Below are positions 54,097-61,655 of a stretch of 64,000 nucleotides of DNA, piece after piece (position 1 is the stretch's first letter; each line of letters begins with the position of its first letter). This DNA comes from a virus, in IMG/VR virus record IMGVR_UViG_3300028883_000003, positions 1 to 64,000 of that record; one strand, written 5' to 3'. The notes under the pieces are model-generated. The model was given only the letters and a program-made list of their open reading frames with translations. It was not told where the DNA came from and did not search any database. The translations under genes were made by a program, and so were the position numbers.

Positions 54097-56215
54097 CTAA
54101 AATCCTTTTTAATGCATGAGACAACGTATATTTTTCTAAATACAGTTTTAAACCTTGTTCTGATATATATTTTCTCTTTTTATCATTTTTCAACAATTCA
54201 TTAATCTGTTCTAAACATTGTTGTTCAGTAGCAAAAAACACCATATGTTTTCCATCAGTAAACATATCTTCTAAATTGGGAACATATTGGTTTAGCCCTA
54301 CTCCGCCAACAGCCATGGCTTGCAAATAACGATCAGAAAAGTACAATGGAACATCATTAACAATGTTGGTATTCAAAATAATTTTTGCCCTATTTAAAAC
54401 TTTAACATGGTCAGCATTAAATACACCATCTTTTGCATATGGTTTAAGTTTGTCAGGCCAAGCACCATTACCAAATATTTTTATTTTTACCCCATTATCA
54501 ACCAAATACTCAAGTAATTTTAGTCTTGGTTCACTGTGTGGTGTGCCAACAAAAACTACGTCAATATCCTTTTCAATTTCAGGAATTGGTTTATATGTGT
54601 TTGGATCAGGAGCAATAATACCAAATTCACAAGGTCGTTGGGTTTGTGCAAAAACTCTAGATAAAAGCTCTGGTGCCCCGGTATGCCAAAATGATTTATG
54701 ACAAACCCTGCTTAATTCAGCAAACCACTGTTCTACTTGTCTTCGGTTATCAACATACCAACAAGCCAATTTAATCTTAGGCATAAGTTGGTTAATACTA
54801 TTTAAAACTTGAGGATGAATATTTTGTCCACCACATATCAAAACCATCTCCGGTTCATTGTGTAGGGTGTCATTAACCAATTTATAAGTAGCTTCAATTG
54901 GGTTGTTGTTGCACTTCTTCAAAGTAACACGATAGTCATGAGTTAAGACTTTGTATCCAAAATCCTTTTCTAATGTTCTTTTTATAAAGTGTTCATTTCT
55001 AAATGCTCCTAATGGGCCACTACTATCAAAAGAACCCACTAAAAGAATTCTTTTCTTTTTAGGGTTTTTGTCAGCAAAGAAAATTTCGTTGTAAACTTCC
55101 TGTGCTGTATGATAGGCCATACATTCGCAGTTATTAAATTTTTCTGTATATTGGCAAGGAGAACATGGCATTCTTTTGTTTAAAATGGTGACATCTTTAC
55201 CTAATGGTAAATTCTTTGCAACCATCGTCGGAGCAAAAATAGCATAAGTTTTAGCTCCTACTGAAGACGCGATATGCGTGGGGCCAGTATCATTGCCAAT
55301 ATACATTTTGCAATTTTGTAAAACAGTAGCTAATTGAGGAATAGAAAGTTTACCCATTAAACCAAGCTCAACATTAGGTGGCCATTCCTTTTCTTTAGCT
55401 TCTTTATAATCTTCTTCATCTCCAATCATCACTATTTTGTAATGGGAGAATTTCTTGTTAATCAACTCTGCCAACTCAACGTAGTGTGGCCAACGCTTAA
55501 CATCCCACGTTCCATTACCAAGACGCAAAGCAGTATCACCAAACACAATGTAAGGAGCATATTTAGCTTTATCAACATTGCCCATCTCTTGAATTGGTCT
55601 TTTGTACAAGTCAAGTTTCTCCATTAGAAGCTGGAGCTTATCTAATTCTTCATCCTTAGCTGTTTCACAATGAGTAGGTGGTAAATCTCCACTGCAATCA
55701 AGAAAATCATTAATACCCATATGCTGTAAAGACTCATGAAACATTTTAAACTCAGCTGTAATAATAGCTTTTGAATATTGAGTTAACAATTGACCATATT
55801 GGTTTAAAGTGTTAGCACTCCAAATAGTGGCATAGACTAAATCATAATGTTTGTAATCAAAATCAGTTATTACATTGTCAACGCATTCCCAACCACGGAT
55901 TACGCTCGCCGCCGGTTCTTTACACCAAACTGTGATCTTAAGCAACGGATGTTCATGTTTCAAACTACGGATGGCAGGAGTAAGCATAACCATGTTACCA
56001 ATGCCTTCTTCCATAATTATTAACAGCGAACTAACTTTAGTATTTTGGTACAAAGAATATAAATTCTGACTAAGCATGTTAGCCAAATTAATACCTTGAG
56101 ATTCTAATTCATGTCTTTTCTCAGGAGAAATCGACAGATATTGTTTTAACAAATCTCCGGTCAGCTTGTCAACTTGTTCTTTTACTGCAAAAGATAATTT
56201 TATTTGTTTTCCCAT
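54089..56215 (-). CDS. large fused glycosyltransferase: GT9 (heptosyltransferase-like) plus CgeB-like
   Basis: The 708-residue protein has an N-terminal GT9 part (heptosyltransferase type) with YIGNDTGPTHIASSVGAKTY and a CSPCQYTEKFNNCECM cysteine cluster, then from about residue 390 a second transferase with LVGSFDSSGPLGAFRNEH and VVFVGTPHSEPRLKLLEYLV and YLQAMAVGG, which resembles CgeB. A single chain would thus add two sugars. GT9 use of activated heptose fits the GmhA- and HldE-like enzymes in the same cassette. Confidence 0.82.
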   Translation of the reverse strand: MGKQIKLSFAVKEQVDKLTGDLLKQYLSISPEKRHELESQGINLANMLSQNLYSLYQNTKVSSLLIIMEEGIGNMVMLTPAIRSLKHEHPLLKITVWCKEPAASVIRGWECVDNVITDFDYKHYDLVYATIWSANTLNQYGQLLTQYSKAIITAEFKMFHESLQHMGINDFLDCSGDLPPTHCETAKDEELDKLQLLMEKLDLYKRPIQEMGNVDKAKYAPYIVFGDTALRLGNGTWDVKRWPHYVELAELINKKFSHYKIVMIGDEEDYKEAKEKEWPPNVELGLMGKLSIPQLATVLQNCKMYIGNDTGPTHIASSVGAKTYAIFAPTMVAKNLPLGKDVTILNKRMPCSPCQYTEKFNNCECMAYHTAQEVYNEIFFADKNPKKKRILLVGSFDSSGPLGAFRNEHFIKRTLEKDFGYKVLTHDYRVTLKKCNNNPIEATYKLVNDTLHNEPEMVLICGGQNIHPQVLNSINQLMPKIKLACWYVDNRRQVEQWFAELSRVCHKSFWHTGAPELLSRVFAQTQRPCEFGIIAPDPNTYKPIPEIEKDIDVVFVGTPHSEPRLKLLEYLVDNGVKIKIFGNGAWPDKLKPYAKDGVFNADHVKVLNRAKIILNTNIVNDVPLYFSDRYLQAMAVGGVGLNQYVPNLEDMFTDGKHMVFFATEQQCLEQINELLKNDKKRKYISEQGLKLYLEKYTLSHALKRILDD

Positions 56216-56505
56216 TATTTACCTAGATTTTTTAAAAGTTCGCGATTCAAATGCCACTCTAATGCTTCATTCCATCTAAAGTCTGTCTTTTTTAATAACG
56301 GACTTAGTATGTCTATATTAGAAATCTTATTCATTGAAACCAAATGATGGTGTCGTTGGCACAAACAAATTAGGTTCCATGGTTCATCCGGCCCTCCCTG
56401 TCCTTTTGGCACAATGTGGTGTACTTCAACGTTCAATCTGGAACCACAACCAAACACTCTACACTGATGTTTATCTAATTTTCTTACCTCTGTGTAAACG
56501 CTCAT
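56215..56505 (-). CDS. HNH endonuclease
   Basis: The 96-residue protein has a HNH motif with EVHHIVPKGQGGPDEPWN and LICLCQRHHH, and CRVFGC plus CLC cysteines that would hold a structural zinc. It is a free-standing small HNH of the type found beside terminase or as homing nuclease. It begins between the dNMP kinase and the glycosyltransferase. Confidence 0.85.
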   Translation of the reverse strand: MSVYTEVRKLDKHQCRVFGCGSRLNVEVHHIVPKGQGGPDEPWNLICLCQRHHHLVSMNKISNIDILSPLLKKTDFRWNEALEWHLNRELLKNLGK

Positions 56506-57278
56506 ACTTTGATATTAAAAGATTTTAAGTCATCATCTGTAAAAAAGTTAACACTCTTTAGTTTCCTAATTAAATTTGAGCCGGAAAGCAATAACAATTC
56601 TTTCCAATCTGACTTATGTTCATTCACCACTGTAAAAAACCAATCGTCCGTTACATCTAAATCAACTTCGGAAACATGGCCTTCTCCTGCCTCAATGGTT
56701 GGCTTGTCAATACGAACAATTTTTACAGCTTTGCCATTGTTGCTTTCAATAAACTCTTTTTCATTTTTGAATCTTACGTCTGTTATAATATAAATAGAGT
56801 CATCCGTAATTTGTTTAGCAGCATAATTAATCCAAATGTTTTGATCTATTCCACCTGATACTTCAACAAATTCTTGAGTCTTTTCAGAGAACATATTGAA
56901 GATACCATTAAAAACTTGTTTGTTATATTTTAGTTTTCGTTTTAGATTAACTTCCTCAATACCAAACTCAGACACTGCTATCTTTTCAACCCAAACAGGA
57001 AACCCGGAATCTCCAATTAATTTTCTCTCATCATCTGTCAGGTTTGCAACAGTTGTTATACAATTACGAACGCTACTACCAATACCTTGAAGAATCATTC
57101 TCGATGTTTTTGTTTTCGTTTCATAGCATTCCTCATGGCCTAATTCAAAATACTTCATTCCAAAATGCTTTACTTTATCTGCGAATGATAAATGTTTGAA
57201 CCCATAAGTTTCTTTTAAAACTTTAAAGAATTCATCTTTACCGGATCGTGCTTTACCATGGAGTCCAATTAATCTCAT
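56502..57278 (-). CDS. deoxynucleoside monophosphate kinase (T4 gp1-like)
   Basis: The P-loop GLHGKARSGKDEFF at residues 5-18, then KHLSFADKVKHFGMKYF and a lid region, follow the T4 gene 1-type dNMP kinase with 258 residues. It should phosphorylate dNMPs from degraded host DNA for phage replication. Confidence 0.78.
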   Translation of the reverse strand: MRLIGLHGKARSGKDEFFKVLKETYGFKHLSFADKVKHFGMKYFELGHEECYETKTKTSRMILQGIGSSVRNCITTVANLTDDERKLIGDSGFPVWVEKIAVSEFGIEEVNLKRKLKYNKQVFNGIFNMFSEKTQEFVEVSGGIDQNIWINYAAKQITDDSIYIITDVRFKNEKEFIESNNGKAVKIVRIDKPTIEAGEGHVSEVDLDVTDDWFFTVVNEHKSDWKELLLLSGSNLIRKLKSVNFFTDDDLKSFNIKV

Positions 57279-57634
57279 TACCTATTATCTCCTTCACTTT
57301 TAATAACTCCACGTTTTTGTCGATCTTGCAATTTGGCAATGTTACTAACAGCGATGTTGTCTAATGATATTTTAAATTCTTTTGCAACAGCTTGGATATA
57401 CCAAAGAACATCACCAAGTTCCTTTTTAATCTCTTCTATGTCCTGTAACGTATAGTTGCCCTTTTTGTTCCTGATTATTTTTTTTATTTTTTCAGCAACT
57501 TCTCCAGCTTCACCAACCAACCCAAGAACTGGGTATAAATAATTGGCTTCGGTGTCTTTGTCGCCAGCATCAACTAAGATAATCGGATATTCAACTGTTT
57601 CTTGTGCTTTCTTTTCATACTCATCAAATGTCAT
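57278..57634 (-). CDS. MazG-like nucleotide pyrophosphohydrolase
   Basis: The 118-residue protein has the helical MazG core: GLVGEAGEVAEKIKKI and EIKKELGDVLWYIQAVA, with metal-binding E-x-x-E and E-x-x-D sites. It should hydrolyse nucleoside triphosphates or alarmone-like nucleotides, perhaps to manage the stress response or dNTP pools. Confidence 0.85.
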   Translation of the reverse strand: MTFDEYEKKAQETVEYPIILVDAGDKDTEANYLYPVLGLVGEAGEVAEKIKKIIRNKKGNYTLQDIEEIKKELGDVLWYIQAVAKEFKISLDNIAVSNIAKLQDRQKRGVIKSEGDNR

Positions 57635-57641
57635 GTTTACC

Positions 57642-57857
57642 TCAACTTTGGTTTAACTTGTTTAGTTTCAAAGAGATAGCATTAGCTAATTCTTTATTTG
57701 TTTTCACAATTCCCTTCAAAATCCTAGGGGGCTGAACTGCGTAGTGTTTAATCCTATGAGCCAGTTTATTTGCTTTGTGCTTTAGTCTTCTTCCCTCGGC
57801 TCGATACGATGTGTATCTTGTTTTTCTTTGTTTGCTTGTCGCTCTCTTCTTTGCCAT
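57642..57857 (-). CDS. small very basic protein (71 aa), dual-coded with neighbour
   Basis: MAKKRATSKQRKTRYTSYRA and a repeated basic pattern suggest nucleic acid binding. Its first 31 codons share 92 bases with the end of the next gene upstream in another frame. The overlap is long for a phage and both frames look real. Confidence 0.66.
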   Translation of the reverse strand: MAKKRATSKQRKTRYTSYRAEGRRLKHKANKLAHRIKHYAVQPPRILKGIVKTNKELANAISLKLNKLNQS

Positions 57858-58140
57858 TTTTTTCCTCTAAGCTAAAGTCAATTAATTCAGTTGCACCAGA
57901 ACGCATTAAGTAATCAATCAAGGTTTTTGGATCAACCGTTGCCTTGTGGTAGTAAAGCTGATCATATTTTTTAGTTGGGACTGGAATATCCTCAATTTTT
58001 GTCCCATATTTAACTACCCGAATCTTAAAAAGGTCTGGATATTTTGACAAGGTAATATATCGTTTTCGCATTTTTGCCAAAACTTCCCGACTTGAAAGAT
58101 CTGTGTTATGTATAGCTAATATCCGAATCACTTGATCCAC
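57766..58140 (-). CDS. hypothetical protein with basic tail (124 aa)
   Basis: The first 90 residues (QVIRILAIHNTDLSSREVLA ... KKYDQLYYHKATVDPKTLID) form a likely winged-helix-like pattern; the tail is lysine-rich (KQTKKNKIHIVSSRGKKTKA) and lies in the overlap. It may bind DNA. Not assigned. Confidence 0.65.
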   Translation of the reverse strand: MDQVIRILAIHNTDLSSREVLAKMRKRYITLSKYPDLFKIRVVKYGTKIEDIPVPTKKYDQLYYHKATVDPKTLIDYLMRSGATELIDFSLEEKNGKEESDKQTKKNKIHIVSSRGKKTKAQSK

Positions 58141-58588
58141 CTCGCATAAGTTTAGCAGTTTCAGCCTTCATAATACTCTGGATTATTGTTACTCTTTTGT
58201 CTAACTTTTCAGCAGCATTTGCCAAATAGGATACAATTTGAGTTTGGCGAATCGTCATAGTTTGAGTGTATAGTTTTCGATCAGCCTCAGACAAGCCTTG
58301 ACTCTTTTTTGTGTGATGCAAAGCTTGAAATATTTGCAGGTGGGTTTTAGCGTCAGATAAATACTGTCCCACCGTATAGGAAATAGTTGAATACTCAGAC
58401 ATAAGCTCAGGCAAGAGCCCTAAGTCGTTGTCAATTGGTATCTTAATCTTCTCGGCCACAGTTTTTAACAAGGGCTCGGCGGCGGCTAGAAACTCTTTGA
58501 AGTTTACTTCGATCTCATCTTGCTGGTCTTTGAGCATTTTTTGAATTGAGAATATATTCTCATCAACTGCTAGTGGTAACTTAATCAT
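58106..58588 (-). CDS. helical hypothetical protein (160 aa), first gene of the leftward middle operon
   Basis: A helical protein (MLKDQQDEIEVNFKEFLAAA ... QTQIVSYLANAAEKLDKRVT) with no known motif; the start follows the AT-rich gap. It is the first gene on this side, so its promoter must lie in the gap. Confidence 0.7.
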   Translation of the reverse strand: MIKLPLAVDENIFSIQKMLKDQQDEIEVNFKEFLAAAEPLLKTVAEKIKIPIDNDLGLLPELMSEYSTISYTVGQYLSDAKTHLQIFQALHHTKKSQGLSEADRKLYTQTMTIRQTQIVSYLANAAEKLDKRVTIIQSIMKAETAKLMRGGSSDSDISYT

Positions 58589-59010
58589 ATTTTCTTTAAC
58601 TCCAAAAGGTAGGGTATTGTTCCCGAAAGATCGACTTTTTTTGAAAAAATTTTAAATTTCGCGATAATTATTAATTCTTGAATACAGTTAGTAATATAAT
58701 ATATTTAAATCTAGAATACAGTAATTATAATAATATTATATATATAATAATATATTAATATATATATATATATATATAATTATATTATCTAGTATTTAAT
58801 ACTAACAGTATTATAATATTATTAGTATTAAGATAAGGGGTATTAAGTAATAATTTTTTGTTTTTTGACATAACAACAATTTAAAAATTAAAAAGTTCCC
58901 GAAAAAAATAATTTTTTTGCTTTTTTTAAAAAAAATTTAAAAAAGTTGATTTTTTTAGTACAAAATTCCTCCAAAGGGCCGATATATACTTAGGACGAAG
59001 GGAGATGTAA
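58589..59010. promoter_or_regulatory. AT-rich divergent control region
   Basis: This 422-base gap has no gene. It is nearly pure A and T with a long TA run (about 58741-58790) and long A and T tracts (58905-58965). GTTCCCGAAA occurs near both ends (58618 and 58891). A TTGACA at 58865 has no good -10 partner, so late transcription may use a phage sigma factor. The region could also be an origin or unwinding element. Confidence 0.55.
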
Positions 59011-59832
59011 ATGGAAAAGAAGGTTTTATTTCGTATCAAGGACAACGATGCTAATGGTTTTTTGAGGGTCTTAGAAGACTTTTACCGGTTTTACAAAAAT
59101 AAACCAGAAGTGGAGGCTAAGTCTTTAGCAGCAGCCGGATTTGCTAACCTTATATCGGGGAATGACTTAGATGGCAAAAAGATTACCAATCCAAATTTGG
59201 TGTATTTTGACGAAATTTTATCCGTTGTTACCGAGAATTACTATACCCCATCACAAACAGCCAGATACCGTTACAAAAAGGCCAGTCGTTCAACTTTTGG
59301 CAGGCCGAAGAAAACAACAAAAACATCGACACAAATACTTTCTCCTGAAGAAAGTAAAGAAACCGAAAAGAAAATAGACAGAATCAAACATAACCTTTTG
59401 ACGGAATATCCTACTCTGGATAGGATAGATTTAGAAGAAAATATTGATAATTATTGCAAGTTGATTGTCAAAATAAATGAGTTAATGTCTGAGGCTGCGG
59501 CAGATAACACTATGGCAATCAAGAACTTAACTGATACACAAATTAAATTAGGTAGTTTTTTGGGAATTGACGAGGGAGAAAAGGCAAAGCAAAAATCAAT
59601 CGACGATCAGCAAAGTGTTGCCTCTTTGTCCTCCAAGTTCCAGAGAACCATTGATGAATTTCCAGAAATAATGGACAGAATGCGGTATAAGGAACTAAGG
59701 ATTTTATTGGAAAAGTATGATAGGCAAGAGATTAGCAGGGAACTTTTTGAAAACAGTGCTTACGCCGGTGTCACAGTAGATGCTGCTAGGGAGTTTATTA
59801 AGAAGCGTGAAGCAAAGTATGAGGCTAGTTAA
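59011..59832 (+). CDS. terminase-associated protein, possible small subunit (273 aa)
   Basis: A helical, basic protein (VLEDFYRFYKNKPEVEAKSL ... KKTTKTSTQILSPEESKETE) with an end in KYEAS. It lies directly ahead of the large terminase with a two-base gap, the usual place of the small subunit. It is longer than typical small subunits and has no clear HTH, so the assignment is mainly by position. GAAGGGAG precedes the ATG. Confidence 0.62.
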   Translation: MEKKVLFRIKDNDANGFLRVLEDFYRFYKNKPEVEAKSLAAAGFANLISGNDLDGKKITNPNLVYFDEILSVVTENYYTPSQTARYRYKKASRSTFGRPKKTTKTSTQILSPEESKETEKKIDRIKHNLLTEYPTLDRIDLEENIDNYCKLIVKINELMSEAAADNTMAIKNLTDTQIKLGSFLGIDEGEKAKQKSIDDQQSVASLSSKFQRTIDEFPEIMDRMRYKELRILLEKYDRQEISRELFENSAYAGVTVDAAREFIKKREAKYEAS

Positions 59833-59834
59833 TT

Positions 59835-61646
59835 TTGGCAAAACCACAGTTTACAGCACGGGAACTAACTGATCGACTGTTCCCAATTTATTGGTATCGA
59901 AAGCATTTAGATGTTGCTTGTCGTGATTTATTGGGACTAGAATTAAGCCCACACCATTCCCTTATTTTGCGTGATTGGGGAAGGGGCAAACCTGTTAACC
60001 TATTATTTTCAAGTCGTGGTATGGGTAAATCGGTTTTAATGGCTATATTTTATCTTTTGATGGCTGTGCTATACCCAAATTTGAAAATGATTGCTGTAGC
60101 TGGTCAGGGTTATCGTGGCAGTAAATTTATTTTGATGGAATGTGAAAGAATTATTGAAGGCTATTTATCTGGGCAAAAAAGAGTAAAGTATATAAAAAAA
60201 TCGTTAAGGGATCGTACCAGAATAATTTTTAAAGACCCGGCTTATTGGTCAATTCAATTTTCTAATGGTTCAATAATTTATGGTATTCCTTTGGGGGCTA
60301 GTACTGATGGTTCTAATATTCGTGGTTTACGTGCACACATAATTGGTCAGGATGAGGCATTTTTGATTCCAACCAAACTTTATCAATCTGTTCTTGATCC
60401 TATGTCCAATGTTTTGTATGATCCCACTAAACCTGCTGATAAACAACAGATTAAAAATATGACGTTGGCCGTTTCAACTGCTGATTATTCGTTCAGAGAT
60501 TTTTATTTACAGTACGAATATTACAAATCAGTACTTGAGACCGAAGAACAAGTTGAAGTTGGTTTGAAAAAGCTAACTAAAGAAGACATATCAGTTTTTG
60601 AGTTCAACATTGATGACGCATACTATACGAGAAATGGAGAAAGAGTTCCTACGTGGGGTTTAGATTATGACCGAATGTTGAAGAAAAGAAATTCTCCAAC
60701 GACTGATATTAATTTATGGAATGCTGAAAATAAAAATATACCCCTTAACTTACAAGGTGGTTATTTTCCATTTGAATCAATTGAAGCAGGACAGAATGTA
60801 GTTTTAAAAACAGCTACTGAACAATATCCAGAGGCTTTAGATTCTTGTTCGGGGCAATGTATACTTGGAATTGATACCGCTCCAAGTGGTGACAACACAG
60901 CATTTGTTGTGATAAAAGCTGGCCCTTACAACTATGTGGACAAAGACGTAGAAAAATGTAAGACAGCAAATATGGGTAAACCTTGTCCGATCTTAGGAGT
61001 GGGGAGAGGCTGTACATTAACCTCCCATGCCCAAGTTATATTTGCCTACGAAGAGAACAAGATGAGCCAGCAGGATAGAATCAAGCTTATTTATGAATTG
61101 ATGAGTCGATACAACATCATATCAATCGCTATGGATGCCCGTGGCGGTGGGCTTGAACTATCCGATTTGTTAGCGGACCCGGAGTTTATTAAACAGTCTA
61201 TTCATTTTGATGCTAAACCGATCTTCGATCCGGAACGAAGACCAGAAGGAAAAGGCATGCCAATCCTTACTTTGTATAGCACCACTCAAGAACAGAACAT
61301 GTTGTTTAATGGCTATCTGAAGGGCATTATAACAAATCAGGTTCTTCTTTTCCCTAAGCCTTTGCGAGACCGGCCAGACAATCCAAGAATTTTAGAGATT
61401 GCTGGCCATGTGGAAACACTTACTAATCAAGTTGCCAGAATTAAAGCAATACCGTCTGGCAAAGGGATTAAATTTGACATAGAGAGTATAGACCCAAATA
61501 CCGGACGACGTGTGCCGGGTAAAAAAGATTTATATAGTGCGTTGTTGTACGCTTGTGGTAAGATGAGAGATTTGGTAGAGGTTCAATTAAGTCAAAGTGA
61601 CTTTTCCGTTGATGACCTACCATTACCAGCTGCTTTTAACATGTAA
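59835..61646 (+). CDS. terL: terminase large subunit
   Basis: The 603-residue motor starts at TTG. Its ATPase has Walker A SSRGMGKS (59-66) and Walker B HIIGQDEA (168-175, D173 E174). The nuclease has ILGIDTAPSGDN with D347 and a later MDARGGGLELSDLL. It packages DNA into proheads and cuts the concatemer. It anchors the late region. Confidence 0.93.
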   Translation: MAKPQFTARELTDRLFPIYWYRKHLDVACRDLLGLELSPHHSLILRDWGRGKPVNLLFSSRGMGKSVLMAIFYLLMAVLYPNLKMIAVAGQGYRGSKFILMECERIIEGYLSGQKRVKYIKKSLRDRTRIIFKDPAYWSIQFSNGSIIYGIPLGASTDGSNIRGLRAHIIGQDEAFLIPTKLYQSVLDPMSNVLYDPTKPADKQQIKNMTLAVSTADYSFRDFYLQYEYYKSVLETEEQVEVGLKKLTKEDISVFEFNIDDAYYTRNGERVPTWGLDYDRMLKKRNSPTTDINLWNAENKNIPLNLQGGYFPFESIEAGQNVVLKTATEQYPEALDSCSGQCILGIDTAPSGDNTAFVVIKAGPYNYVDKDVEKCKTANMGKPCPILGVGRGCTLTSHAQVIFAYEENKMSQQDRIKLIYELMSRYNIISIAMDARGGGLELSDLLADPEFIKQSIHFDAKPIFDPERRPEGKGMPILTLYSTTQEQNMLFNGYLKGIITNQVLLFPKPLRDRPDNPRILEIAGHVETLTNQVARIKAIPSGKGIKFDIESIDPNTGRRVPGKKDLYSALLYACGKMRDLVEVQLSQSDFSVDDLPLPAAFNM

Positions 61647-61655
61647 GGATTTATT

